A stretch of 64,000 bases of DNA from Akkermansia sp. (GCA_030523775.1 JAUNHW010000009.1:1-64000); one strand, 5' to 3'; shown: positions 36,649 to 46,565, numbered from the stretch's first letter. Numbers and translations are program-made. Notes: generated from the letters alone by a model not told the origin.

Positions 36649-37680
36649 CTATACGGAGAAACCGTTGCGGAAGGGGTCGTCGGGCTCGCGGAAGAATTCG
36701 CTGCGGCCGGTGAGGAAGGCCTGGCCTGTGATGCGGGGGATGACGGCGTTGTAGGGGCCGACCGTTCCACCATCGCGCAGCTCGCCGTGGAAGACGGAGC
36801 CGATGTAGGATTCCGAAACCATCTGCTGGTTGAGCTCCAGCTCGCCGAGGTGGTGGAGGAGAGTCATGAGGGCGGAGGTGCCGGAGCCGCAGGGGCTGCG
36901 GTCCATCTGGCCCTCGCCGAAGACGACGGCGTTGCGCATGTGCTTGGGGTCGGTACCCTTGCGTTCGTAGAGGACGGTGAGGGTGATTTCGTTGGTGGAG
37001 GGGTTGGTGGGGTGGGCCACCTTGACGGCTGCGTTGGCGGCATCTCGGATGGCGATGCCCAGATCCTGCAGGTCGCGCGCGGGGTGGTTCTCCAGCAGCG
37101 CGGGTTCCTGCCCCAGTGCGGCGTAGTCCACCAGCACGAAGAAGTTGCCCGCGAACACCACGTGCGCCGCCACGGGGCGCGGCAGTCCCGCCACCTCCAG
37201 CATCACCGGCTCCGGCGTGTACACGAAGGACGGCACGTTCTGGATGGTGACCGCTTTCGCCCTGCCCTGCGCATCCCGCTGCAGCTCGCCGGTGATGCGG
37301 CCGCACACGGCGTCGATGACCACGCGGCCGGGGTCGTGCAGCGGCAGTCCGAGCTCCGCGGCGGCGCGGCAGGTGCAGATGGTGCCGTGCACGCACATGT
37401 CCAGGTAGCCGCCGGGGCAGATGTAGAGCACGCCCACGTCTGCATCCGGCGTGGCCGGGGGCATGATGATGGAGCCGAACATGGCCTCGTGGCCGCGGGG
37501 CTCGCGCATGACGGCGCTGCGCAGCTCGTCGAGGTTCGCCTTCACGTAGTCCAGGCGCTCGCGCATGGTGGCGCCGGGAACGGCGGTGAGGCGGGCGTCG
37601 CGCAGCACGCGGCAGGGTTCGCCCGCGGCATGGAGGTCCAGGCAATGCAGAGAGGGTTCGCTTTCAGGGATGTCAGTCAT
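36649..37680 (-). CDS. Proline racemase / 4-hydroxyproline 2-epimerase family protein
   Basis: Cofactor-free epimerase of proline or hydroxyproline that uses two catalytic cysteines. In 343 residues Cys96 lies in YLDMCVHGTI and Cys264 in DRSPCGSGTSA, so both catalytic thiols are present and dehydratase forms (Thr at the first site) are excluded. The first motif is MCVHG where the family usually has MCGHG. Collagen- or mucin-derived hydroxyproline is a plausible substrate for a gut bacterium. The downstream DMT transporter overlaps the start by 8 bases on the same strand, with its gene upstream, so the two are coupled. Confidence 0.87.
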   Translation of the reverse strand: MTDIPESEPSLHCLDLHAAGEPCRVLRDARLTAVPGATMRERLDYVKANLDELRSAVMREPRGHEAMFGSIIMPPATPDADVGVLYICPGGYLDMCVHGTICTCRAAAELGLPLHDPGRVVIDAVCGRITGELQRDAQGRAKAVTIQNVPSFVYTPEPVMLEVAGLPRPVAAHVVFAGNFFVLVDYAALGQEPALLENHPARDLQDLGIAIRDAANAAVKVAHPTNPSTNEITLTVLYERKGTDPKHMRNAVVFGEGQMDRSPCGSGTSALMTLLHHLGELELNQQMVSESYIGSVFHGELRDGGTVGPYNAVIPRITGQAFLTGRSEFFREPDDPFRNGFSV

Positions 37681-38551
37681 GTTGTGGAGAGGAAGAAGTT
37701 TTCTGCCCGTTTTGCGGCAGGAGGGATTGCGCGGCGGAGGCTGCCAGCACCAGCACCACGCCGAGCCATTGCAGCGGGCTCATGGTGTCCTGGTAGACCA
37801 GCCAGCCGAGGGCCACGGCGAGCACGGGTTCCACGTAGGCGATGGTGCCGTAGCGGATGGCGGAAAGGTGTTTCACGGCATAGGCCACCAGCAGCAGCAC
37901 CAGAAAGCCCTGCAGCACGCCGATGCACATCAGGTGCAGCCAGCCCGTGTCCACGTGCTCCAGCGGGTTCTCCTGCATGAGGAACGGCCCGGCCAGCACG
38001 GCCACGCCCGCCACGAACTGCCAGAACGTGCGCTGCAGCATGGTCACGTTGCCGGGTATCAGGCGGTTGAAGAGGATGTACGCCGCGTAGCACACGCCGG
38101 AGAGGATGCCGAACACCACATCCAGCGCCCGGCCGCCCGCGCCCACGCTCGGCCCGCACACCAGCGCGATACCCGCCAGCGAGGCCAGCATCAGCAGAAA
38201 ATCCCGCGCGCTCGGCATGCGCCGCCGTATCACGGCCTCGCCCACCGCCGCAAACACGGGGCCCGTGTAGAGCAGCAGCGCCGCCACACCCACGGAAAGC
38301 CCGCAGATGGCGTAGAAGTAGAACAGGATGCACAGGCTGATGCCGATGCCCGACACCACCGACTGCCACGAAAACGCCTTGCTCCCCGGCCGCAGCAGGA
38401 ACAAGGGCAGCACCAGCAGCAGGCCAATGGCGAAACGCATGAAGGAACAGGTTTGCGCCGCGCATTGCGACTCCTTCACAAACACGCCCAGCGTGCCCAT
38501 CAGCACGCTCGCCACCACGGCACACACCAGCGCTTTCACTTGCGAATTCAC
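37673..38551 (-). CDS. DMT/EamA-family transporter
   Basis: A ten-helix inner-membrane carrier of the drug/metabolite superfamily, with two EamA repeats (about residues 8-140 and 150-285). The longest sensible reading starts at ATG 38572 (MGAGINKVN), but the promoter -10 box TAGAAT overlaps that ATG. I therefore place the start at GTG 38551 (reading MNSQVKALV), which still keeps the first membrane helix. It overlaps the start of the epimerase gene by 8 bases, so import or export of an amino acid or its epimer is plausible. Nothing in the sequence fixes the substrate. Confidence 0.8.
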   Translation of the reverse strand: MNSQVKALVCAVVASVLMGTLGVFVKESQCAAQTCSFMRFAIGLLLVLPLFLLRPGSKAFSWQSVVSGIGISLCILFYFYAICGLSVGVAALLLYTGPVFAAVGEAVIRRRMPSARDFLLMLASLAGIALVCGPSVGAGGRALDVVFGILSGVCYAAYILFNRLIPGNVTMLQRTFWQFVAGVAVLAGPFLMQENPLEHVDTGWLHLMCIGVLQGFLVLLLVAYAVKHLSAIRYGTIAYVEPVLAVALGWLVYQDTMSPLQWLGVVLVLAASAAQSLLPQNGQKTSSSPQHD

Positions 38552-38570
38552 CTTGTTTATCCCCGCACCC

Positions 38571-38599
38571 ATTCTAGCACAACCGCAGAAGGATGCAAC
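38571..38599 (-). promoter_or_regulatory. Promoter of the DMT transporter-epimerase operon
   Basis: Minus strand TTGCAT (38599-38594), 17 bases and TAGAAT (38576-38571). The box covers the ATG at 38572 and so argues for a downstream GTG start. Confidence 0.65.
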
Positions 38600-38630
38600 A
38601 CCGGGTTCCCTCCCGCGCGCGTTTCCTTCT

Positions 38631-38658
38631 TGCGTTGTGCGGCAAATGCGGTAAGATA
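38631..38658 (+). promoter_or_regulatory. Promoter of the coiled-coil/TPR gene
   Basis: TTGCGT (38631-38636), 16 bases and TAAGAT (38653-38658), predicting a start about 9 bases before the ATG at 38674. Confidence 0.55.
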
Positions 38659-38673
38659 GGCGGGAGCGCACGA

Positions 38674-41070
38674 ATGAGCACGCGAATCACCGCACTGGCC
38701 ACCATCATCTGCAGCCTGGCACTGGCTGCAGGCCAGCCGCTTGCCGCCCAGAGCTACTACAACGGCGGGCAGCGCAGCTCCGTGGGCAACGCACGCCGCG
38801 GCGTGGCGGACCCCGCCGAATACTACCTGGGCGCCTACCAGCTCATCCAGGAGGCGGAGAAGCTGGCGGAGAGGCGCGACTACCGCGGGGCCCTGCGCAA
38901 GGGGCGCGATGCGGAGCGCCTGCTGGCCGCCATTGTGCGCGATTTCCCGAACTGGAAGCCCAACCTGGTGCAGTACCGCCGCACCGCACTGGCCCGCAAC
39001 CTGGCCACCTACCAGGAGAAAGCCAAGGAGGCACCCGCTCCCACGCGCCGTGAGCCCGGCAGCCGCCGCGAGCGCCCCACCGCATCCCCCACCTACATAC
39101 CCCCGGAATCACGCCCCAGCGGCGGCGGGGACGATGAAAGCGCGGAGAGCCGCATGCTGCGCCAGGAGCTTGCTCGCTCCCAGGAGGAGGTGCGCCGCCT
39201 CTCTGATGCCTACAAGGAGCTCAGCGACAAGGCCGGGGCCCTGCAGCAGCGCGTCATAGGCGCAGAGCTGGAGAGCAAGCAGTACAAGCAACGCTACGCC
39301 GAGCTGCAGCAGCAGATAGAAACAGAGCGCACCGCCGGCAACCAGGTGGTGGATTCCCTCAACCGCCAGCTCGCGGAGATGTCCGCCAAGTACCACGCCG
39401 CAGACCAGGCGCGCCAGGAGGCGGAAAACCGCATTGCCGAGCTCAACTCCACGCTGGAGCAAACCCGCCTGGATTTGGAGAAGGTGACGCTGGAGCGTGA
39501 CACCCTGAAGCAGGAGAACGAGCAGCTGCACGCCATAGTGGATCTCAACAGCCCGGAGAAGACCAAGGCCCTGCTGGACCAGAACCTCACGCTGGACCAG
39601 AAGCTCAAGGAGGCCCAGAACCGCGTGCACGAGCTGGAGGCGCAGATGGAGGCGGAGGGCGACGAGCGCTCCGTGCTCGGCCAGCAGCTGCAGGCCGCGC
39701 GCCAGGAAGCCGACCGCCTGCGCGAGGAAATGACCGGGCTCTACGATGAGAACATGGCCTACCGCAACCGCGTGTCCGCCCTCACGGAACGGCTCAACAA
39801 CCTGGAGGCGGAGCTGGAGGCGCAGGCCGCCAAACCCACCGTGGATCCCGCCCTGGCGGAGGAAAACCAGGTGCTGCGCGAGGTTATCGCCAAGCAGAAG
39901 CGCACGCTGGGCATCCAGGCGGAAGGCCGCCGCCTGCTCATTGAAACCTACAAGCAGATGAAGAACGCGGATGCGGAAACCCTGGGCGCGCTCAAGCGCC
40001 TGGAGGATGAGAGCAACCCGGATCTCACCGATGCCGAGCGCCGCGTGGTGGATTCCATCAAAGGTGCGGAAGATGGACAGCAAACCATCACCAACATAGA
40101 CGAACAGGCTGCCCAGGCCGCCCGCGCCGTGCGCGCCGGGCTGGAAACGGAAGCACTGGCCACGCTCGCGCAGAAAGCCTTCTCCAAAAAGCGCTACACC
40201 GCGGCGGAACAACTGTACCGCACGCTGGTGGACTCCGAGCCGGACAACGTGCCCGGGCTGGTGAACCTGGGCACCATCCTGCTCTACCGCAACCGCTACG
40301 AGAACGCCGTGGAATACCTGGCGCGCGCGCAGCGGCTTTCCCCCAACGTGGCGGTTTCCTACTATCTCTCCGCGCTCTGCCAATACCGGCTGGACCACAT
40401 GGAAGAGGCGAGGCGCCTGTTTGCACGCACCATTGAGCTGGACCCCGCCAACGCGGAATCCTTCTTCTACCTGGCCAACATAGAGGGGCTGAACGGCGAG
40501 CACGAGCGCGCGCTGAAGCACTACGCCGCCGCCATCAAGCTCAAGCCCGCCATTGCAGACGCCCACTACAACATGGCCCGCATCTACGCGGAGGCCAAGA
40601 AGATTCCGGATGCCGCACGCGCCTACGACCGCGCCATCCACTACGGTGCAGAGCCGGACCCCGAGTTCGAGGACTACCTGCGCAACCACCCGGACAACAC
40701 CGCCAAGCCCGGCGCGGACCTGGTGGAGAGCGTTACCCCAGAGGCGGAGGCCGAACAGCTGCGCGCGGAAGACACCGAGATGCAGCAGATACTGGAGGAA
40801 CACCGGCAGGCGGAGGAAGCCAAGGCCGCAAGTGCCGCAGCAGCAGCCGACGCGGCAGCCTTCGACTCCCGCCTGGAGCGCATCACCCGCCCCGTTCCCG
40901 CTGCACCCAGCGCATCTCCCGCCGGCAACGGACACGAAACCGCAAGCGACCTTTTCTCCCAAACCACCATCCGCAAACGCGGCAAGAAGATTCAGCTCCG
41001 TCTCAAAAAGCCGGAGCCCAAGCGCATCCGCAGGCGCGGCGGCGACATCCGGTCCAGGGAGACCAAGTGA
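38674..41070 (+). CDS. Secreted coiled-coil and TPR protein with basic tail
   Basis: The 798-residue protein has a cleavable signal peptide (MSTRITALAT... ending LAAQS), then a long Glu/Gln/Arg/Leu-rich coiled coil (about residues 145-470). Several TPR units follow (about 500-650, for example NAVEYLARAQRLSPN and ERALKHYAAAIKLKP). After a Glu/Ala stretch the last 35 residues are strongly basic (RKRGKKIQLRLKKPEPKRIRRR). No lipobox is present, so it is periplasmic or outer-membrane associated. No family name is certain. The architecture suggests a structural or scaffolding envelope protein whose tail could bind an acidic polymer. It is monocistronic, with a convergent gene downstream. Confidence 0.75.
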   Translation: MSTRITALATIICSLALAAGQPLAAQSYYNGGQRSSVGNARRGVADPAEYYLGAYQLIQEAEKLAERRDYRGALRKGRDAERLLAAIVRDFPNWKPNLVQYRRTALARNLATYQEKAKEAPAPTRREPGSRRERPTASPTYIPPESRPSGGGDDESAESRMLRQELARSQEEVRRLSDAYKELSDKAGALQQRVIGAELESKQYKQRYAELQQQIETERTAGNQVVDSLNRQLAEMSAKYHAADQARQEAENRIAELNSTLEQTRLDLEKVTLERDTLKQENEQLHAIVDLNSPEKTKALLDQNLTLDQKLKEAQNRVHELEAQMEAEGDERSVLGQQLQAARQEADRLREEMTGLYDENMAYRNRVSALTERLNNLEAELEAQAAKPTVDPALAEENQVLREVIAKQKRTLGIQAEGRRLLIETYKQMKNADAETLGALKRLEDESNPDLTDAERRVVDSIKGAEDGQQTITNIDEQAAQAARAVRAGLETEALATLAQKAFSKKRYTAAEQLYRTLVDSEPDNVPGLVNLGTILLYRNRYENAVEYLARAQRLSPNVAVSYYLSALCQYRLDHMEEARRLFARTIELDPANAESFFYLANIEGLNGEHERALKHYAAAIKLKPAIADAHYNMARIYAEAKKIPDAARAYDRAIHYGAEPDPEFEDYLRNHPDNTAKPGADLVESVTPEAEAEQLRAEDTEMQQILEEHRQAEEAKAASAAAAADAAAFDSRLERITRPVPAAPSASPAGNGHETASDLFSQTTIRKRGKKIQLRLKKPEPKRIRRRGGDIRSRETK

Positions 41071-41130
41071 GGCGTTGTCCACCCGCCCGTCCGGGGAGGT
41101 TCAACAGGGGTTCCCGCCCATCACGCCGCA

Positions 41131-42339
41131 TCATTCCGCGGCGTCATCCTCACCCTCGGTAAAATCTGTGTCGGCATCGGTCTCCGGCTCGTCCACGGCG
41201 GCGGGAGCGGAGGTGGTGGCGGGTTCCGGGGTGGTTTCCACGGTGGGATCGGAATCGTCAAACGTGGGCATCACGGTGTCACCCAGAGCGGTGTGGCGCG
41301 CCACAGTGCTGCCGGGGGTGGAGAAGTTGCCGCCGTCCGCAGGCTTGGGCGGGCGGGTGGGGTCGTAGGCGTCTGCGGTGCTAATGTTGTCCTCCGAGCG
41401 GTCAATCTCCACGGGTGCGGCGGCAATGGCCGCGGGTTTCTCCGGGGCGGATTCCGTGGCCCAGAGGGCAATGGCGCCCTCCGCATAGGCGCCGTAGAGG
41501 GACTGGGGGTCGATGTTGCGCATCTCCGTGTAGAGGGCGCGCAGGCGTGCCTTGGAGGCCCCGGAGCGGCGCAGGTGGCCTGCGAGTGCGGCCATCATCA
41601 TCTGGCGCTGCAGGCGGGAGTAGCAGCTGTGCACCATCTCACTGCGGATGTAGGCGTTGGCGGTCTCGAAATCCATGGTCTGGATTTTCTCCACCACGGC
41701 CAGGGGGTCGAACTTCACGCGGTTGGCGAATCCCACCTTGTCGCGCTTGGCGGCACGGGGGTCCTTGGATTCCTTGACATCCTTGAGGTCGGATTCCGGC
41801 AGGGGGAGGTTGATTTCCGCGGCGCGGAAGAGGAGCTGGGCCTTGCGCGCGCCGGCGGCGCGATCCGCCTTGGCGAGGAGTTTCTGCTGCTCGCGGAAAT
41901 CCTCCAGAATGGGCTTGAGCGCGGCGATGGCGGTCTCCGGGGTCTTCATTTCCTCCGGCTTCTGCACAATGCCGCGCAGGTTGTTCTCCGAATCCAGCAC
42001 GGCCAGGCAGGGGTAGCTCCAGATGCCGCCGGGGAGCTGCTTGTCGCCCATCATGCGCTTCATCTCCGCCTCCTGCTTCTCGTTGGGGAGCTGGTAGACG
42101 GGCATGGTGAGGAAAACGCAGCGGTGCAGCGCGGGGGTGAGCTTGCGCTGGCCCACGAACTCCTCGTACTTCTTCTGGCCGAGCTTGTCATAGTTGGCAC
42201 CGTAGATGAAGACCACCACGGGGTTCCTGCCAGCCTTGTTGAGGGCTTCCGGCAGGGAGTGGGCCTCTGCGCCGAATGCAGCGGGCTGCACGGCGGAAAG
42301 CAGCATGGCTGCGGCGAATGTGGCGGTCAATCCCTTCAT
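41131..42339 (-). CDS. Secreted thioredoxin-fold-like protein, unknown function
   Basis: The 402-residue protein has a signal peptide (MKGLTATFAAAMLLSAVQPAAFG). A domain of about 140 residues follows whose strand order (VVVFIYGANYDKLG, then RCVFLTMPVYQLP, then YPCLAVLDSENNLRG) looks like a thioredoxin fold without a CxxC active site. A helical region and an acidic Thr/Pro/Asp/Glu tail complete it. It is the last gene of a three-gene operon with the transglutaminase-like and zinc-ribbon membrane proteins, only 4 bases after the former. A redox role is unlikely without the cysteines. Fold assignment is by eye. Confidence 0.65.
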   Translation of the reverse strand: MKGLTATFAAAMLLSAVQPAAFGAEAHSLPEALNKAGRNPVVVFIYGANYDKLGQKKYEEFVGQRKLTPALHRCVFLTMPVYQLPNEKQEAEMKRMMGDKQLPGGIWSYPCLAVLDSENNLRGIVQKPEEMKTPETAIAALKPILEDFREQQKLLAKADRAAGARKAQLLFRAAEINLPLPESDLKDVKESKDPRAAKRDKVGFANRVKFDPLAVVEKIQTMDFETANAYIRSEMVHSCYSRLQRQMMMAALAGHLRRSGASKARLRALYTEMRNIDPQSLYGAYAEGAIALWATESAPEKPAAIAAAPVEIDRSEDNISTADAYDPTRPPKPADGGNFSTPGSTVARHTALGDTVMPTFDDSDPTVETTPEPATTSAPAAVDEPETDADTDFTEGEDDAAE

Positions 42340-42343
42340 GGTG

Positions 42344-45004
42344 TCACGCGCGGTCCTTCTTGCCGAAAACGTAGAAGCCGGAGATGGTGGGCTCGTACTT
42401 GTCACCCTCCCGCAGCATGCGCACATACTTGGCGGAGGGTTTTTCATGGCGCATATCGAAGCGGATGTTGGTGCCCTCTATCACGCCGTTCTCCGCGGTG
42501 CGCTCCCAGTTCTGCCCATCGTTGGATATCTCTATGTAGAACGGGCGGTCCTTCTTCTCCTTCTCTATGGGTTTCTCGCACACGCAGACGATACCGTTGA
42601 TGGTGCTCCTGTACGGCAGGGAACAGGTGAGGCCGGCGTTGCCCTCGAACTTGCCGGGCATCTTGCCGCCAGTGCGCTGCAGCACGGCCCAGTGCAGGCA
42701 GCACTCCTTCATTTGCCCGGGGTCTATGGTGGTGGCGGTGCGGATGACGCCATCCATGGAGACCACCCTGCCGGGGAAACCGCGCAGCTTGGCGCGGTGG
42801 CGCGGGAACTTGCTGCGGCACTTGCGCTGGGCGAGCTTGCCGATGGCTTGGAACACATGGGCCTCATCGTTCTCCGCTGCGGCGTAGATGGCCTCTCCCA
42901 GGGTGGCCCAGGTCTCATCCTGCACCTTCTTGGAGCCGGAGGTGCGCGCCATGGATTTGAGCAGCATGTCCGTGTAGTCCTCCTTGGCGTCTGCGCTGCC
43001 GCCGTCCAGCTTGGCAATGTAGTTGAGCCCCCAGGTGAGCACGGCCCCGGCGTAATCCTTCTTCTTCATCAGGATGCCCAGAACCTTGGACACGTATTTC
43101 TTGCGCGCTGCATCATCCTTGAATGCGGCGGCCTGGGCCTCCAGCAGCGGGGAAATCTCCCAGCGGTTGCTGCCCCAGCCCTCGAACTGGGAGCAGAGCC
43201 CGGCAAAGAGGTCCGTGAGCGCCTCCGAATCCTTCTGCAGGGGGATGAGGTCCGGGTAGACGTACCGGCAGAGCATGGTGGCGGCGGCGTGGTAGTGCTT
43301 GGCGCCGATACCGCCTGCCACATGCTTGTGCAGGGCGCTCCAGCGGGCGGTGTTCTGCGCATCCTTGAGCTTCAGGTATCCGCGGTAGCGGGTGATGGCG
43401 TTCCAGTTGAGGGGCTGCACAGCCAGGGCCACATCATACGTGCGGAAGGCGGATGCCTTCTTCTTGCGCGCCGCCAGGTAGTCCGCCATGGCGGTGAGCT
43501 CGTCTGAAACCTGTGTGGGGAAGCGGTCCTGGTAGAGGTCCTGCATGAGGATGAGGAAATCCCACCCGGGCTCACCCCAGAATTTCTTCTGCAGGGAGTG
43601 CTGCCAGTAGATGGAGTTGCCGAGCTTCCACTCATCTCCCACGCGCACGGTGTAGGCGCAGTGGCCGGGCTCGCCCATGGTCATGGCGGGAATGCCTGCA
43701 GCCAGGGCGCTGTACGCGGCGTAGTGGGAGAGGGCGCCGCACACGCCGCCTATTTCCCGGTAGGCCCAGGCGGTGATGTTGTGGGTGTAGTCCAGGATGG
43801 GCGCCAGGTACTCTGCGGAGAAGACGGAATCACCGGCCACGTTGCGCAGGCGGTAGCACAGGTGGGATTCACAGCCCAGGTAGCGTTCCACGGGCAGGCG
43901 CACGTTGTCGCACAGCCACTCCAGGTTGCGGGGGGCTCCCCACTGGCCCACCTTCTGCCCGGGTTCCGCGCAGCCGGTGACCAGGCGGGTTTCCCAGTAG
44001 GCGAGCTCATCAAACACGGCGTTGAGCTTGTCCGCATGCCAGGCGGTGTTGTAGAACTTGAAGCGCGCAAGCATGTCCTCCTTGCTCCAGCCCTCCCGAG
44101 CGAATTCCAGCGCGGTGGTGGTGGCGATGCGGCGGGTGACGGGTTCCTTGAGGCGGAAGTCATCCGCCGCGTAGATGGCGGAAAGGTACTCCAGCGCGGT
44201 GCCCAGGTTCTCCGTGGGGCCGGAGTGGAGCAGCCCGCACATCCAGTTGAGGTCGTTGCCCAACTTGGCAAGCATATCCGCACCCAGGGGCGCCGCCGCC
44301 ACCTGCTGCACCGCGGCTGCTCCAGCCCTGCGCAACAGGGTGAGGCGTGCCAAGTCCAGCCGGTTTTCCGGCGCCGCCATGAAATCAAGCACGGTTTTCT
44401 CATCCGCCGCGCCCAGCTTGGCATCCACTCGCTCCGCCAGGGTGCGGTACAGGGCATCCGCCTGTTTCCAGTCGGCGGGTTTCAAGTCGTCTGCTGCGTA
44501 TTCTTGTTTCTCCACCTTGGAGAAAGCGGTCTGCAGCTGGCGCGCGGAGCTCATGGCTGCGGTCATCTGCGCGGCGGCGCGTGGCTTGGGCACGGCATCC
44601 TGCAGGGGGTCGGCGGGCACATCGTCCTCCCTGTAGGAATCCACCTCCTGCGCGGTGAGCTCCGCCGCGGCGGGTGCATCTGCGCTGCCCGCACCGGGGG
44701 TAGAGGAAGCATCGGCAGCGTCATCAGACGCCAGCAGGGAGCGCGTTTCCTCACCCAGCCAGGCATCGTCATCGGCATCCGTGTCGCTCTCCTCGTTCTC
44801 GTCCCACTCGCTGTCATCCACCGCCACGGCACTTCCCGGCTTGCCGGGTTGCGCGGCCCCGCCGCCGGGTTGGGTGGCGGGCGTTTCGCCCTGCGCCACG
44901 GGGGCATCCGCCCCCGGCCGCTGCAGCAACAGGGGACACAGAGCCATGCCCAGCACAAAGCTGATGCCGGCACCCACCAGAAGTTTGGCAAGGGGAGATT
45001 TCAC
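42344..45004 (-). CDS. Membrane-anchored transglutaminase-like protein with discoidin domain
   Basis: The 886-residue protein has one N-terminal membrane helix (about 9-27), an acidic low-complexity linker (to about 140) and a helical region. A transglutaminase-like core (about 380-480) follows: GVCGALSHYAAYSALAAGIP holds Cys422, GEPGHCAYTV holds His448 and LGNSIYW offers Asn463 as third residue, where Asp is usual. After another helical region the C-terminus (about 740-886) reads like an F5/8 type C (discoidin) carbohydrate-binding domain (FYIEISNDGQNWE, YVRMLREG). The sequence suggests a periplasmic cysteine protease or peptidoglycan-peptide enzyme held at the inner membrane. It sits between, and nearly touches, its two operon partners. 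Confidence 0.72.
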   Translation of the reverse strand: MKSPLAKLLVGAGISFVLGMALCPLLLQRPGADAPVAQGETPATQPGGGAAQPGKPGSAVAVDDSEWDENEESDTDADDDAWLGEETRSLLASDDAADASSTPGAGSADAPAAAELTAQEVDSYREDDVPADPLQDAVPKPRAAAQMTAAMSSARQLQTAFSKVEKQEYAADDLKPADWKQADALYRTLAERVDAKLGAADEKTVLDFMAAPENRLDLARLTLLRRAGAAAVQQVAAAPLGADMLAKLGNDLNWMCGLLHSGPTENLGTALEYLSAIYAADDFRLKEPVTRRIATTTALEFAREGWSKEDMLARFKFYNTAWHADKLNAVFDELAYWETRLVTGCAEPGQKVGQWGAPRNLEWLCDNVRLPVERYLGCESHLCYRLRNVAGDSVFSAEYLAPILDYTHNITAWAYREIGGVCGALSHYAAYSALAAGIPAMTMGEPGHCAYTVRVGDEWKLGNSIYWQHSLQKKFWGEPGWDFLILMQDLYQDRFPTQVSDELTAMADYLAARKKKASAFRTYDVALAVQPLNWNAITRYRGYLKLKDAQNTARWSALHKHVAGGIGAKHYHAAATMLCRYVYPDLIPLQKDSEALTDLFAGLCSQFEGWGSNRWEISPLLEAQAAAFKDDAARKKYVSKVLGILMKKKDYAGAVLTWGLNYIAKLDGGSADAKEDYTDMLLKSMARTSGSKKVQDETWATLGEAIYAAAENDEAHVFQAIGKLAQRKCRSKFPRHRAKLRGFPGRVVSMDGVIRTATTIDPGQMKECCLHWAVLQRTGGKMPGKFEGNAGLTCSLPYRSTINGIVCVCEKPIEKEKKDRPFYIEISNDGQNWERTAENGVIEGTNIRFDMRHEKPSAKYVRMLREGDKYEPTISGFYVFGKKDRA

Positions 45005-45006
45005 GG

Positions 45007-46557
45007 TCAGGAGCGCTTCTTGAGCGCATCAAGGGTTGTTCTGGCGGCGTAGCGAATCATGGAATCCGAGTGGGACTCGAACTTCTCCACCACGGGGATG
45101 GCCTCGCGGCTGCCCTGGCCTTGCAGGTAGCGCATGATGGAGTTGATGATGCCCAGGGATTTCGTGTTCCGCAGCAGCTCCAGCACACGCTCCTGAACGG
45201 CATCGTGGGAGCGGGCGTCCAGCTCGTCCAGCACGCCCTTCCACTCCACGGGGTCCTTGCTCCAGTAGTCCACAATGGGGTCAACCATCTCCTGCGGCCG
45301 CTCGTGGATAAGGAAGTTGATGATGTCCGGCGGCACATCACGGTGCTGGGAGTACCGCATCTGGAAATAGCGCCAGCAGTGGTCTACTATGGCGTTCCGG
45401 GTTTCTCCCTGGGAGGCGCCCTCCGCATAGGTGATGGCGGTCTCCACCAGGGCGGTGTATGTTTCCTGGTCTCCCTCCCAAGGCTCGCCGAGGGCTTCCA
45501 CCAGGGCCTCGCGCACATCCCCGCGGGAGTACGGCACATTGGCCCCCTTGAGCGTGCGCGCCGCCATGCGCACGCGCATGGGCTCCAGGCATTTCAGCTC
45601 GCTCAGGTTTGCCGGCAGGAATGAGGCGTTCTGCGTGTCGCTCAACACCTCCGGGGAGTATTTGGACACCATGTTGGCCTTGTCTGCATCATAGAGCACC
45701 TCGTACACGCCGGCGGGCACGTCCTTGTATGTTACGCGCCCCAGCCTGGAGAGCTCGTCGGAAATATCACGGCGGTCCTCGCGGATGTTGGCAATCAGGA
45801 AGAGGGCACCGTTGGAGCGGGTGTACGGGGTGGTGAACTCTGCATGCAGCAGGCGGGTGAAGGAATCCCGGATAATGCCGCGCGCCGCCGAGTCCTGCAC
45901 ATCCACATACACGCCGTAATGGGTGAGGTGGCGCGCCTTCTTGGCGTGCTGGGTGTACACCGTCAAGTCCTCATCCGTAAGCACGCGGCGGTTTTCCGTG
46001 GGCTCGATGACGGTGTCCTCCGGCTTGGTCTTTTCCACCTGGGCAACCACGGCGGCGGGTTTCACCATATCGGAAACCATGGACCACACCGTGGGCATGA
46101 ACCAGCCGGCCACCAGGAAGAGGGCCACAATGGGGTAGGTGACCTTCGGGCGGCGGCGGGTGGAAAAGTAAACGAACCCGGCGGCCACCCAGCAGAAGAC
46201 GATGGCGAACACGCGCTGTTCGGAGGCATCCAGCTCCGTGATGGGCGTGGCAGAGGGATTGCTCTCACCAATCAGGAAAACGAAAAGGCAGACAATGAAC
46301 AGGAAGATACCGATGGCAAACCGGATTTTCCCGGCGGTGCTGAAGGCCTCACCGGAGACATAGCCCACATTCATGCGCTCCGCACGGGCAATCTGGCGAA
46401 CGGTGGCGGACTTGTACTCCTGGTGCAAATCGGCCAGCTCGGAGGCACTCAACTTGGGGGCGGACGAGAACTCTGCCTTGAGACATTCCGGGCAGATAGT
46501 CATTTCCTCCTGGTTGGTGTGAAAGGAGCGGCCGCACTTTGAACACTCTACTTGCAT
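45007..46557 (-). CDS. Zinc-ribbon membrane protein with HEAT-like C-terminus
   Basis: The 516-residue protein starts with a zinc ribbon (CSKCG near residue 5 and CPEC near 22). A helix (LADLHQEYKSATVRQIAR) and three to four membrane segments between about 60 and 150 follow. The rest is soluble: a middle domain and a C-terminal helical part with HEAT-like units (SRDAVQERVLELL-type, ending in SREAIPVVEKFESHSD). No family is named. The start at 46557 (MQVECSKCG) matches a promoter with the transcription start about 2 bases upstream. It is the first gene of the three-gene operon that ends at 41131. Confidence 0.68.
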   Translation of the reverse strand: MQVECSKCGRSFHTNQEEMTICPECLKAEFSSAPKLSASELADLHQEYKSATVRQIARAERMNVGYVSGEAFSTAGKIRFAIGIFLFIVCLFVFLIGESNPSATPITELDASEQRVFAIVFCWVAAGFVYFSTRRRPKVTYPIVALFLVAGWFMPTVWSMVSDMVKPAAVVAQVEKTKPEDTVIEPTENRRVLTDEDLTVYTQHAKKARHLTHYGVYVDVQDSAARGIIRDSFTRLLHAEFTTPYTRSNGALFLIANIREDRRDISDELSRLGRVTYKDVPAGVYEVLYDADKANMVSKYSPEVLSDTQNASFLPANLSELKCLEPMRVRMAARTLKGANVPYSRGDVREALVEALGEPWEGDQETYTALVETAITYAEGASQGETRNAIVDHCWRYFQMRYSQHRDVPPDIINFLIHERPQEMVDPIVDYWSKDPVEWKGVLDELDARSHDAVQERVLELLRNTKSLGIINSIMRYLQGQGSREAIPVVEKFESHSDSMIRYAARTTLDALKKRS

Positions 46558-46565
46558 ACGCGGGT

